Positions 8,613 through 19,923 are shown, numbered from the stretch's first letter. The stretch is 64,000 nucleotides of DNA from Siphonodentalium dalli (GCA_032622095.1 CP136064.1:36442426-36506425), one strand, 5' to 3'. Notes: generated from the letters alone by a model not told the origin. Made by a program: numbers and translations.

Positions 8613-8653
8613 GCGCTGGCGTCATTGTGTATTTTACTAAATTTCCCCGAACG
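8613..8653 (-). promoter_or_regulatory. Promoter-like motif, single arm
   Basis: GCGCTGGCGTCATTGTGT followed by ACTAAATTTCCCCGAACG matches one arm of the 7191-7296 palindrome. It sits upstream of the minus-strand gene starting at 8537, in the same orientation relative to that gene. Confidence 0.5.
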
Positions 8654-8734
8654 TTAAATCAAGTGTGTTTTCTTTTTTCTTTTTTTAAAAACATCATATT
8701 TCTACGAATAAAACACTTATTTGACTCGGAGAAG

Positions 8735-9030
8735 TTTTATATGTACCACTCTACCATTATCTCATAACATATTTCACTGAAAGGTAACTTCTACGAGTAC
8801 ATTTTACAACGCTAGCGTCTTCGAATTTATTCGAAGACTTTCGCTTTTGTTAAAAAATGCACTGGTAAAGTTGCACAATTTACTAATGCTTCGATTTTTT
8901 CTCGGTATTATTCTAAGTTCAGTGTGTCCAGCGAAAGGGGACGCCCTTCGCTTACCACACTGGCATTAGAATCCGATAAAAAAAAACGATACATTAGTAA
9001 ATTATGCTCTTTTCTGTCAAAAACCCACTC
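8735..9030 (+). mobile_element. Polinton terminal repeat region (first fragment, right end)
   Basis: About 290 bases align along their length with 24545-24815. Shared blocks in the same order: GTTTTAT-A-GTACC, ACCATTATC, ACAACGCTA-CGTCTT, TATTCGAAG-CTTTCGCTTTTG, CACACTG and CTTTTCTGTCAAAAA. The block around 8812-8840 includes a hairpin, GTCTTCGAATTTATTCGAAGAC. Both copies have the same orientation and both are followed by CACTCTGG satellite, so they look like the outer end of the same element family. Confidence 0.65.
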
Positions 9031-9059
9031 ACCTTACTCTTTGGAATTTAACACAAACT

Positions 9060-9205
9060 CTGGACTGGCCCTGGTCTGTCACTCTGGTCCACCCCCTCGC
9101 TCGGGGTCATTCTGACCCATGGGCCAGAGTGACAGGTCCCAGTTCCTGACATTGACTCTCTGGCTGTCACTCTGGCACACCCCCTCGCTCGGGGTCACTC
9201 GGGCC
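9060..9205. repeat. CACTCTGG-rich satellite, short block
   Basis: Repeats of GTCACTCTGG and ACCCCCTCGCTCGGGGTCA in both orientations, including GGGCCAGAGTGAC. The same motif set fills 23714-23887 and 24880-25335. Confidence 0.7.
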
Positions 9206-9214
9206 AACAAGAAC

Positions 9215-9405
9215 AGCACCAGCTCCTACTCAGATGCCGAGATTGCAGAATTGATCAGAAGTGCACACGCGACCATAGCAGCATGCCAAGAAGATAACGC
9301 CAGATACGAGGCGGCTGGAGCGATGTCACCACCTCCAACAACAACAACAGAAAAAGAAGAAGCACCACCTCAAAGAAAAAGAAACCAAAGTAAAAACAAA
9401 AGTTA
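9215..9405 (+). pseudogene. C-terminal piece of an unknown gene
   Basis: The last 64 or so codons of an open frame read as plausible coding sequence: a polar helix (DAEIAELIRSAHATIAACQED), a Pro/Thr stretch and a Lys/Arg-rich tail ending in TAG at 9403-9405. Upstream the frame runs into satellite sequence, so the N-terminus is lost or replaced. A TCTCATAACATATTT string at 9440 also occurs inside the Polinton end at 8760, hinting that this belonged to the same element. Product unknown; the basic tail could bind nucleic acid. Confidence 0.35.
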
Positions 9406-9554
9406 GATCATCCATGCTCACCATTTCATGTTATATTTAATCTCATAACATATTTTAAATAAATTCAAAAGTGGGTTCTAGGGAAGGGGTTCCGCCCCTT
9501 CCAAATCTTCCCGGGTTTAATCCCAAACCCCCATAAAAACACAAAACTGGCTTG

Positions 9555-10600
9555 TAAAATTCAATCCCCTAAAAACTGAAACTCTCGTAATATCCAGGAA
9601 AGAAACACCAGTATATCATCCACCTCTCACCGTGGAAGCCGCGACAATTGTTGAGGTTGACAGCCATCTGGGACTTACTTTCGACAACATGGGCTCATGG
9701 GACATCCACATCAAATCTATGCTTGATAAAGCGTGGAGTCTAGTAAACTTAGTGCGTAAACATAGATACAGGCTAAGCAGAGTAACGCTTGAAAAAATAC
9801 ATTACACATTTGTCCGACCACTACTGGAATATGCCTCCCCTGTGTGGGATAACTCCCCTAATTATCTTAGTGATGACATTGAAAAGGTTCAGTACGAAAT
9901 GGCCCAAATAGTAACAGGTGCAACCATCAGTACGAGTAACGTGCGTCTTTTATCAAAAACTGGCTGGGAACTCCTCTCCTCACGTCGTGGAAAACACAAG
10001 CTATGTCAATTTATTTAAATGATACGTGGAACTGCTCCATCAATTTTAAGAAATTATGTACGACCAATTCAGGCAAACAATACCAGATATAACTTCAGAT
10101 TTGAACATATAAAACTACCCTCGAATATTAAAAATGACTATTATATGGATTCGTTCTTGCCAGCTGCAATTACAGAATGGAACAAACTGCCGGAAACTAC
10201 AAAGAGTAGTAGTACAATCCAAGACTTCAAAAAGGAACTGAACAGTGAAAATATACGTCCACCTGCCTATTTTTATCATAGTAAATGCCGTAAATCTCAT
10301 ATCCTTCATACCCGGTTAAGACTGAACTGCAGCCACCTGAGTTGTGACCTTACAGACAATCATGTAAAACAATTCCCCTTCTGTTTATGTGGGGGAACTC
10401 GAGACAACTTACCACTATCTCTTTGAATGTACATTTTATCAAGAGGCCAGAAGAGAACTATATGATTATCTACCCAATGTTGTCCTATCTGAGACTACTC
10501 TATTACGGGGATCAAGGGAGCTTAGTCTTAGTGAAAACAAACAGATATTTAATGCAGTACAGACATATATTATGAGAACAAAAAGATTCCCATGATTTGA
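9555..10600 (+). mobile_element. 5'-truncated LINE: end of reverse transcriptase and C-terminal zinc motif
   Basis: The frame enters at VKFNPLKTE (the conserved FNxxKTE of reverse transcriptase domain 7) and continues with SRK, DSHLGLTFDNMGSWDIHI, the FVRPLLEYASPVWDNS block and SFLP-type C-terminal blocks. A stop at 10016-10018 and a frameshift near 10390 break it. The last part has CLCGG, then HYLFECTFYQEARREL, the C-C-H-C zinc-like end of a common invertebrate jockey/CR1-group LINE. It stops near 10595. The 5' truncation is usual for LINE copies. Clade is uncertain. Confidence 0.8.
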
Positions 10601-10639
10601 ACGAGTAACAAATTGCTTTGGATTCCGGTCGCGTTATGC

Positions 10640-11180
10640 TGCAGCAAGATATCCCCCAGAATATATGTAGCACTAAATGCCTTCCGATAACGATTATTTT
10701 GTATATTACTTACTTGCTATTAGCCTGCATATACGTGAAACGATTCCGCATGAAAGATGATCCGAAATTCAGTGAACATCCTTGAAATAGGAATTGTCCT
10801 GTTTCGGGTTAGTGCTGCTGAATACGTACTTGTTCTCACGGAAGATAGATATTCCACGACATACTTTGATTATGAACACTCGTAGCCGTGTGTTTGTTTA
10901 ATTAATTACATTTTGACGGATGGAACCAGTTAACAGCCAATGTGATTGACCCCCTCCCATGGCTTCTGACACATGCAACTTACTATAGACGAGCATAATT
11001 GTAACCACGCAACAACTCAATTATTGAAAACTCCCCACCACTGTCACCATTTCACGATTCGTCTGTCCCCCACATCTTCTGCTTTCTCACCCTCTGGCTC
11101 TCTCTCTCTCTATGTCTCTCTCATTCTTTCAATATCCCCTGCTCGCTCAGAGCGCATATGCATGTACAAATCGCGTTGAT
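10640..11180 (+). repeat. Interspersed repeat shared (inverted) with 34500-34890
   Basis: GCACTAAATGCCTTCCGATAACG, GCCAATG-GATTGACCCCCTCCCATGG and the CT-rich end occur here and, in reverse complement and the same order, at 34500-34890. This copy has about 150 extra bases (about 10800-10930). It follows directly on the truncated LINE, so it may be that LINE's 3' untranslated region. Confidence 0.65.
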
Positions 11181-12157
11181 TCAGTTCCGGGAAGATCCGT
11201 GTTATTCTCTATTAACTATACATTTGAAACTCGGATCATCTAAGGACACTGATTGTTGTGTGTTTATTAGTTTGTCTGGTAATTAGGAGCTATGAGATAA
11301 AGGGATTAAGGTGTATGGCCCTTATATAAACACATATCAATGAACAATGACTCTCTCTCTAGAGCTCATGGTACTTATTGTTGAATTATAGGATATTGGA
11401 GGTGAGCTCGTTGCTCTCTCTATATCTCTCTCTCTCTCTCTCTCGCTCTCTCTCTCCCTCTCTCTCTCTCTCTGCTACTCGTATGACTCGTCAACACTGA
11501 CACTATTTCTGTTCTTGAAGCCATTCATTCTCACATACATCGTCACATGGTAAGTCTGTGGCGAAACAAGATCATTTGTTAGATTCATATGAATCTTTGT
11601 CGCCATAGTAGATCGGGAGGAAGTATAATCCGTCTGATGTGTATATATGACTCAACCAAAAAGAGCGACCATCACTGGCTGTCAGGAAATGTTATACCAA
11701 GCTGGGAGTTAATATATTATACCCATCAGTGCCTGCAATAGTTTGCAAGAAGATGTTTTAATGTGATTTCTTAATGAGTCTGTGGTTGGTCGCACAAGAT
11801 GTGTTCCAGTATTCGGTTATACAACATAAGAACGTGTCTGTTATTTCGTCGACTTGACAACAGTATGGCTCACCATAATATAGCCATTTACACACTCTTG
11901 GTAGGGTTCGATATTGTCATCCTCATCGTCAATGTTAATATATTGCCCAAGTTGTTGCAGAATTTGCATCGCATTTTACTGCTTTTTACTAATATGTCAA
12001 AAGTCTTCATTTTATGTTTGTGACAAGTCATGGTAGCCTGTCAACGCGTGAATTAGAGGCAATGTTTCGCGTACCTCTTGTACAATACTGTCCGCTATGT
12101 CGTTCGCGGAAATGACACTTGACCTATTTTTGTTTCAGTATGAAGAATCATCCTAGC
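11181..12157. repeat. CT microsatellite and unannotated DNA
   Basis: A (CT)n tract with minor interruptions runs from about 11415 to 11475. The rest of the stretch shows nothing I can name. Confidence 0.6.
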
Positions 12158-12424
12158 TCATATTCGTCGAGAAACATAACATGCTAGTATTTCAGGGGCA
12201 TCAAAACAATAACTAGCTTCCGACTGAGGCGTGCTGCATTTGACTGCATGTAACAGCATATCCGTGTCTGCTTCCTCGTGGTAACATATTAGCACGAGCT
12301 CAGGAACTAACTCCAAGTGAATGTCGCCATTCATGGGCCGTATCACATGACATTCGGCTTCATTGCAAACATATAATGCAGGGTTTCTGAGACAGCTGTA
12401 GATGCTGCACTGGACCATTCGCAA
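12158..12424 (-). pseudogene. Fragment of a repeated invertebrate protein family (HEEADT motif)
   Basis: The frame has ELVLICYHEEADTDMLLHAV. A HEEADTR-x-LLHA signature is characteristic of a large, multi-copy, uncharacterised protein family in corals, molluscs and other aquatic invertebrates. Only about 40 residues look related and the frame is bounded by stops. A fragment from what appears to be the C-terminal part of the same family lies at 13770-13995. Function of the family is unknown to me; the high copy number suggests a mobile origin. Confidence 0.4.
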
Positions 12425-13311
12425 ATACTTGGCACAATAAACTCACACCCACACCCTTTCTGGAATGTCATGTCCTTATAGCCCTATGCAGTTTGGGCTC
12501 CATATATAGCCATACGTTGTGCGACATATATAACTCTGGCCCTGTGTATAGTGCACGAAATACATGTATAGGGTTATGTGATTACAACACATTACGTCGC
12601 GTGATAACCAGAAGGATCTAACTACCATTACTAAATTTTAGAGCACCGGAATTTCGTACTAAAACCCATTTGTTATATGCGCGGAGGTTATATATTGTGC
12701 CCATGATCGGACTTTATGTACATGCGAGGTTTCATGCCCGAACAAAACATATTCACGACGAAATATGTAAAAATGTGTTTGCAGATAGAACCATTCGCAC
12801 ACAGAATGGTCAGATTATGTGCGGATCAGAATGCCCTTGTAGGTAGGACACTGTGGCACAATAAATCACGGACCTTCTCAAACTTGTGAGTTCTATCTAC
12901 GATAATCTCTGGATATATAACCACACTTCAAATTGTAGCCCGGGTTTTCATCTGGCACAAACCTCAATCTGAAATGAAACCATGTCAGATTGACGATTGT
13001 TTGGTGCAATATAATGAAGGAATTCGACTTGAATAAGCACAACCCAATGGTCATTTAACAGACAGGATCAGACATACGTACGTGTAACTTGTAACGTGTG
13101 GTACTATTGTATTGTATAAATTATTGTCATTGGTGCACCAAACGTTTCAGCATTATATACCTGATTTACTAATATCAACATCACAAGCAATGATATCCAA
13201 CAAGCCGAGATATCTCCAAAAACTTAACCCTCCCCCCTAAAATTGATTTTCTATCTAAAAAATACCTGTCAAGTCAGAATAGCCCGTTTTCATTCCGTTT
13301 TGTAACCAATT
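12425..13311. other. Unannotated DNA
   Basis: No gene or clear repeat. A GATAGAAC/GTTCTATC inverted pair (12783 and 12888) resembles similar strings at 22414-22855. Confidence 0.4.
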
Positions 13312-13393
13312 CAGAGTCTTATTATATATCATGGAATTAGCATGTATCTGAGGAGGTTTATGTTATGGTAGAGTCTATTTAGTTTAAATATTT
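13312..13393 (+). mobile_element. LINE 3'-end fragment
   Basis: 82 bases are the reverse complement, with few mismatches, of 16281-16362, which lies just downstream of a LINE reading frame. Shared strings include CATGGAATTAG and CTGAGGAGGTTTATGTTATG. It is therefore probably a truncated 3' end of the same LINE family on the opposite strand. Confidence 0.65.
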
Positions 13394-13769
13394 TATTTTT
13401 TTGGGGTAAATTGGCTAAAATTTTGATTATTTTCATAGGAATATTTTTTGAAAAATTCCCATGACTGTCAGTTTTATGGATACAGCTGCACAACATGCAC
13501 CACAATAAGCACAAATTATTCCACATGCAATATCAGACATAAAATGCTATAATCATGTACCAGACCAGAATAAGAAATAAAGTAAAACTTAACCCTACCC
13601 CAAGATAGTGTTATCAATGCTTTCAATTTTATGCTATACTAAACTCGAAATGTCATTCGTACTAGTTGACAGAATTCATATAATAAATTGCAATAGCTCT
13701 GCCCACGGATTATGTAATCTCATCTTCACCGTCACTGTCAAATGTGATGGTATCAGTCAATAGAATTTA

Positions 13770-13995
13770 TGTGCAGCATCTTACAGGAAGAATGGTTCAA
13801 ACAACGCAGGCTGTCTATTGGCCGTTCATCCATGAAGTGCTACACTGGGAGTGGTTGATTTGGCAACGGTTGCAAGTCTCCACTGTTTTGCTATCATATT
13901 GGCTCTTTTTGGGTGTAGAATTAAAGATTCCTCACATGGTGGAAGTGCAGAAAGATCAACTACCTTTTGCTGATTCTAGAACTTCTGCTGGAACT
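13770..13995 (-). pseudogene. Fragment of a repeated invertebrate protein family (LPPCEESL motif)
   Basis: Read on the minus strand, the DNA has DLSALPPCEESLILHPKRAN followed by a Trp-containing helix, then a stop in place of the Trp expected after HG. The LPPxxxxLxxHxxRAxxxAxxW pattern is, from my knowledge of the family, its C-terminal block; the HEEADT block is more N-terminal. Here the C-terminal block lies upstream on the strand, so the two fragments are out of order. The plus-strand open frame over the same bases is a shadow. Confidence 0.45.
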
Positions 13996-14279
13996 TTACC
14001 CACCTAGCTAAATTCACTTTTCTCGAATGTGGACCATACATGTATAAGGCTTCCAAAATGGCAACCATTTTTACATATATCTCGAACATTATTCTCTGTG
14101 TTTCCGAAAATGTAACAAATTGTGACTAACTTGGTTATTTTACATGTTAGCTAATCAACTGATAACTAAATGTTATATTCTGGTTGTCTCATTTCCTTAT
14201 GGGGCATATCACATCAATGTTAAAGTTGCCTTATCTGTTTTCTCCGAGAACCTCTTCTGGTCTACTAGGATAAAAATTG

Positions 14280-15910
14280 ATCAACATGGTATAGGGTGGA
14301 GGTCAAGATGGAAACAAGGGAGTTACCGTGTGGTCATAGGTGAGGTGAATATGTATAAAGGTAGTTACTGTATAGTCATGAATGATGTAAATAGGTGTAC
14401 ATGATTAAGAATATGGTCATGAAAGGGGTGGGTACGGTGAGATATGTATTCAAGGAGCGGGTGTATGGTCACGTGTGAGGTGAATAGGTATACAGGGAGT
14501 TACTGTATGGTTGTATGGTTATGACTACCCGTACATGTGTACGCAATGCGGCTCAATGGGGATTGTTGTGGTTTAAATAAATAACGAGAGTACATACATG
14601 GTAATATGTCTGTTTATGTATATATGGAGTGACTGTATGATCATGGGTGGGATCATCACTGGCATGCACAGGTGTACCTTGTGTGGCTGTATTGCCATGG
14701 GTAGGTGTATAATTATGTATATGTACATGTGTTGTCTATTTGATCATGGTGGGGTGAATGGATAAATTGATGTGCAGCTATGTGTAATGCGTACATGTGT
14801 ACATGGAATGGCAGTAGTCATAATGTGTATATGTGTACCTGGTGTATGCTGAATTGTCATTGACAAGCGTGTGGATGGTAATGTGTGGATGTGTATGTAT
14901 ATATCGGGTGGCTATATGACTATTGATAAGGCAAATATGTATAGAGTGAGTGACTCTATGGCAAATTGTGAGGTGAATATGTTTTCAGGGCGTGACTGTG
15001 TGACCAATGGTGAGGTGAACAGGTATACAATGGGTGACTGTATGATCATGAGTGTGTTGAATAGGTATATAGGGAGTGACTACATGTATATGGTTATGGG
15101 TCAGGTGTAGGAGTATACCGTAACCTAGTGTGCCTACATGGCTGTATGGTCAGGTGTATGGTGTACGGGTATACACACGTGTGGCTATGGTTATAGAGAG
15201 GTATGTGTATACAGTGAGTGGATATATCGCCATTAGTGAGGTGCATATGTTTAACTGGAGTGATTATATGGTCATGGTTGGGAGTATATGCATAACGTGC
15301 GTGGCTATTTTGCCATGGGTTTGGTGAACATGTATACCGCGAGTGACCGATGACCAATGGTGATGTGAATAGGTATACAATGATTGACTGTGTGATCATG
15401 AATGTGTTGAATAGGTACACAGCGGGTGACTATATGGTCATGGGTCAGGTGTATGAGTATACCTAGTGTACCTGCATGGCTATATGGGCATGTGTGTGGT
15501 GTACAGGTATACACGAGTGTGGATATATATTGTCATGGGTGAGGGGTACGTATATAAAGCGAGTGGCTATATGGCAATGGTGAGATGCATATGTATACAT
15601 GTACATTGAGTGACTCTATGGTCATGGCTGGTGTGTATATATTTATCTTGAATGGCAATTTTGGCCATGGTGAATATGTATACGGGGATTGACTGTATGG
15701 CCAATGGTGAGATAAATAGGCATACAAGGATTGACTTATGATCATGAAAGTGGTGAATAGGTATACAGGGAGTGACTATATGATCATGGTTCAGGTGTAT
15801 GTGTATAGAGTGGTTGACTATCTTGTCATTTGTGTGGTGTTTATGTGTATATATATGGAGTGACTGTATGTTACTGGGTTGGTTGTACATGTGTACCGTG
15901 GGTTGCTATT
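14280..15910. repeat. Degenerate minisatellite, about 54-bp unit
   Basis: Repeats of GTGTATAC, GAGTGACTGTATGGTCATG and GGTGAGGTGAATAGGTATAC run for 1.6 kb with many small differences. Long minus-strand frames rich in His, Thr and Ile come from the repeat and are not genes. Confidence 0.8.
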
Positions 15911-16239
15911 GCTTTTCACAATAAATCAACGATATATTAAGCGATAGAGAGGTCATGTCAGAGAGTTCTCCATCTTGATGGCGTTTAAGCACGATGGAGG
16001 AAACGTTAAATGATTCCCCCCTGATAATAGTTAATCAATTTGTATGCTAATGGGCAGGTGATTCAAGTCAGTGATATCGAAATCATGTGTCAAATATACA
16101 GAAGAATACACTTAATGGGTTCCATTCCTTGACGGGTAATGATCACCTTCCAAAAAGACGATCAAAATATATGGAAGTCATGGCATATTTAGGAACGAAT
16201 TAGGTTTTTGACAGTGACACGCTTACACACTTAACTTAA
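15911..16239. other. Unannotated DNA
   Basis: Nothing recognised. Confidence 0.4.
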
Positions 16240-16890
16240 AAATAATCAATTTGTTTAGCTAATTCACCAACAAACAATCTAATATTTAAACAAAAATAGA
16301 TTCTACCATAACATAAACCTCCTCAGGTACATCCTAATTCCATGATATATGATAAGACTCTGAGACAAGTAATGACAACGGCTCAGCATGGCTTTGTATT
16401 TTGAGATAAATCGGGATTTGTTAGGTCTAAGGTCAAATCGGGCAGTGCAAGTTGATTGGATTGGATTGGATTGTTTCTACAATCTCGGCATTCCGCGTTG
16501 TCACAAGTTACTGAGCTATTATAGTGTGATTGCACATTTGTACGTATGGAAGATTTAAAGATGGTTCTGCTAGCTGCAAATCTGTGTGCTGTGTCCAAGC
16601 AGTTCCACACATACGGAAATGAGTATCTCGGTAGAATTTGAGAGAAATTCGTCCTTGGAATTGTAGTAGCCAAGTTGCCGGACTGTCGTGTTGTTGATAT
16701 TGGTGTATACTTAAATAAACTTTCGAAAGACGGGGGAAGATATTTGTTTTTCCAATCATACATGAACAATGCGATTTGAGGATGATACAGGTCATGAAAC
16801 TTTAGAATTTTTAGATTTTTAAACAACGGCTCTGTGTGACTGCGATATCTTTTATTGCATAATATCCGGACTGCTTTTTTCTGTAGCCGA
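16240..16890 (-). mobile_element. 5'-truncated LINE: reverse transcriptase C-terminal end plus 3' UTR
   Basis: On the minus strand the frame reads LQKKAVRIL, then HTEPLFKNLKILKFHDLYH and ALFMY. These are the conserved blocks after the catalytic domain in many L2/CR1/jockey-group LINEs. A Trp-Asn-Cys-Leu block follows at about 16620 and the frame stops at 16383. The following 140 bases (16240-16382) act as its 3' UTR and recur inverted at 13312-13393. The copy is cut at about 16890 on its 5' side. Confidence 0.75.
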
Positions 16891-17329
16891 AAAAGATACC
16901 CTGATGCTGAAACGTGTCGCAGGCGCGTTGTTGCTTTTCAAGTTTAGGCGTGAATGACGTCATTAATTTTTACAATACCATGAAACAGAATTTGGACGCG
17001 ATGAAAAACAGCGCACAAAAATGGGTTAAAAATCACGTGACTTCCGCTCCGTATTCGCATAGCATCCTGGGAACAATAATATCCCAAAAGAAATGGTGAA
17101 ATCACAGAATCGGAACAATTCCTATGTGATTTAGACCTATAGATTAGTTTCATTTTGACCAATTTCGTTGGTTAGCTGAACGAAAACCAGCGAAGACGTC
17201 ATAACATGGTCCATGACGTCATTTACGTCATTTGGCTTTGTGGGCCAGAATCCAGACACATTTGGTCTCTACCGGAAACACTGATTTCACATCACTAGAC
17301 TACAGACGCAATTATATATACGAAGTGGC
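16891..17329. other. Unannotated DNA
   Basis: Several TGACGTCAT-like strings (16955, 17196, 17215, 17226) but no gene. Confidence 0.4.
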
Positions 17330-17760
17330 TTTAGCACTGAGGGCTCAAGAACGGTATGCCGCTCTTTCGCGATGAGGGCTAAGGAGCGGTATGCGGCTCT
17401 TTATAGTCGGACACTGGAGATCGAGCAGTACGGATGATAATGTAAGACCGTTCTTTATCGCGCCAGGACCGCGTATAGCTAAATATTGGTATATACCGAT
17501 GTACACCACTCCTGTACCCCGTTCTTTGACGTTTGTCACTGAATAGCAGTATACCGTTCTTTAGTGCCAGCACTGAAGAGCGGTAGGCCCATACCGTTCC
17601 TTGGTACCAACCGCTAAAGAGCGGTATAGCCTTAGGCGTATCAGACCCATAAAGATGAAGAGTGGTATACCACTCTTTAGCGTTTGGTACTAAAGAACGG
17701 TATAGCGTGTCAGGCCCATATAGCTAAAGAGCGATATACTGCTCTTAAGCCACGGCCTTA
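17330..17760. repeat. Field of short palindromic repeats (AAGAGCGGTATACCGCTCTT type)
   Basis: About a dozen copies of AAAGAGCGGTATA or AAGAACGGTAT and their inverses TACCGTTCTTTA or ACCACTCTTTAG alternate over 430 bases, with variable spacers. Each pair could fold into a hairpin. Unit spacing is irregular, so this is not a simple tandem array. Confidence 0.7.
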
Positions 17761-18570
17761 TATGTACACATACACGCTTTATTGACCGTACTAACACTGG
17801 ACATAAATAGAGGCTCTATCAGCGTATAATCGCTTTTGTTAGAAGTTAGGAAACAGTCTTTTAGTCAACAGTACGCAAATCAAAGCTTTATTACGACACA
17901 AATTAATGAGTAACACGCATAACACATATACAACTTTTTATATACAATATGCACACAATAAATATGGGATCCTGGATCCCTCCCTACAAACGTGTTGTTT
18001 GTTTGTTTGGTTTTCATTGTTCCTTTTTTGTTTGTTCTTCTTTTGACCTAGTGTGTATATATAAGATTGTATTCTTCATCATGTTTTCAAATGTCCTTTT
18101 GACTATCAGTTTGAATTTTTGACCTGCATGAGCTAATTCAGCTGCCTTCCACAATGTATACACTTAAATGCAATAAGAGACGTCTCTAAAGACCATTTTC
18201 TAGAAAAAATACAGACTGGATTCAAACGAGGGATGTTTTCTATTGACAAGAGCCCATGAAACTGTTCGTGCGAAAGATTTGCCCAGTGATATTTTGGGAT
18301 AATGCGCTCATGTAGTCATTTATATTTGTCATAGATAAACCACCGGGAAATTGCTAGGTTTAGTTTGGCATGGAGGTGTATGAGTTGCTTTAACGAGAGA
18401 TGTGGTGGCAGGGTGGTTGTACTGTAGTGTTCCGCGGAGTCCGCCCTCCAACTATGGTGAAAATATTCAACATTTTGAAATCCCATGCCGTGACACAGCA
18501 ACAGTTGGAAACTACGTGTATAGATTGAAATTGTTGTGACAGTTTGATGTATTTGTGTGGTTGCTCCACT
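17761..18570. other. Unannotated DNA, possibly decayed LINE
   Basis: No confident feature. The minus-strand frame at 18316-18579 follows the LINE C-terminus but has no clear motif. Confidence 0.3.
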
Positions 18571-18719
18571 ACGTGTCACGTGCGATCATATTATTCCGTA
18601 TAGGAGATGACTGTGAATTAAGGAGAAGTACAGAGTTTTTAGTGCACTTTTGGGGAGGAATCGTTTGGCTTTACCTAGATAGTATATTGCATGTGATATT
18701 TTTGATTATGCCAAGGAAT

Positions 18720-19251
18720 TTAAGTGATTTTTCTTACACGAACTAGTTCCTTTTTATTCAATTTAATTCGCAGATCTGCCCATTTAAAATCGTTATTTTG
18801 TGGATGCAGCAACATATATTTAGTTTTTGATTCATTGAGGGATAGTCGGTTACTACAGCACCAGCGGTATACTTTATCTAGTTCATCGTTTATCTTATTC
18901 TGAATGGTTTTAGAGTTATTCCCTGACATGTATAATGTTGTGTCGTCAGCAAATGAAAGAAGTTTGAGATTGGTGCTGTTGGGCATGTCGTTGACATACA
19001 TTAGAAATAGGATGGGGCCAAGGATAGACCCTTGTGGTACTCCACATGTCATAGTCAACATTCCCGATTGATAATCATGGACTTCTACATATTGTCGCCT
19101 GTCATGTAAGTAACTTCTGAACCAGTCATTAGCGATTCCCCTAATACCATAGTGATCGAGCTTTCTAAGTAAAATTTCGTGACTTATGGTGTCAAAAGCT
19201 TTTGATAAGTCTAAGAAAATGGCAATGGTGGAGTCACGGGTTTTTTTGTCA
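18720..19251 (-). pseudogene. LINE reverse transcriptase, palm half
   Basis: Starts with host sequence (NDKKTRDSTIAIFLDLSKAF) and has the catalytic Asp in FLDLSKAFDT (about residue 23), CGVPQGSILGP and FADDTTLY with the Asp pair. The frame ends at 18720, but the next block (KFLGII) is readable in the neighbouring frame, so this is another frameshift, not the true end. Confidence 0.85.
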
Positions 19252-19923
19252 TTAATAATAATAATAATGTATAGCATTTTTAAAGCGCCTTATCCCATGA
19301 GGCCCAAAGCGCTCAATGATACAACAGATGACCGAGCTCCAGCACATTTAAACACATATACGCATGTACACACAAACAATAACTACAATGAAATAAATCA
19401 AACAATTCATATACAAATCAGGATGAAGGCTGTGTGTATTGTATAAAACAATGCAGGAAATGTGTGCTCAGCTTTGGTCGTCGTCGTTGCCATAGTGAAG
19501 TTTAAACAGATACGTTTTGAGTTCTGTTTTGAAAGAGTCCAAAGTAGCAAAATTCCTAAGTGTAAGCGGGAGTGAATTCCAAAGGTTTGGGCCGTAGCAT
19601 TCAAAAGATCGACGACCATAATTAACAAGGTCACGTTTGGGGACAGCAAGTAATATTTTATCAGCTGACCTTAAGCCTGGTTTACCAGGTACATAGCATG
19701 AAAGAAGAGATTCGATATATACAGGGAGGGGCGAGAGACAGTCAAATTTCTTACAACATAAGACAGCAATTTTATAGTCAATGCGGGCTTGAATTGGTAG
19801 CCAGTGCAGTTCTTTGAACATTGGTGTCAGGTCAGAAAATTTAGGCTTCTTAAGAATCACACGAGCAGCAATGTTCATCATACGTTGAAGTTTATCAATT
19901 TCTGTCTTTGGTAAGCCAGCTAC
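19252..19923 (-). mobile_element. Second LINE, 5'-truncated, nested inside the reverse transcriptase
   Basis: The insert encodes a C-terminal LINE segment, GLPKTEIDKLQRMMNIAARV, then ELHWLPIQARIDYKI and FECYGPNLWNSLPLTLRNF, stopping at 19468. It ends in a short 3' UTR with GGCGCTTTAAAAATGC and an (ATT)n tail at about 19253-19268 on the plus strand. The ATT tail and orientation show a retrotransposed copy on the same strand as its host. The host protein sequence resumes immediately after the tail. Confidence 0.8.

Noticed and set aside
13744-14007. 87-codon plus-strand frame
   Set aside because: The minus strand over the same bases carries a recognisable conserved block, so this is its shadow.
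15094-15890. Long minus-strand frames rich in His, Thr, Ile and Pro
   Set aside because: They arise from the GT/TATAC minisatellite and change frame with each imperfect unit.
13312-16362. A single large DNA transposon with terminal inverted repeats
   Set aside because: The right repeat is the 3' UTR of a LINE and no target duplication is visible.
18316-18579. 87-codon frame after the LINE tail
   Set aside because: In register with LKTLYFSLIHSHLLYG after a stop, but its sequence does not resemble LINE C-termini.
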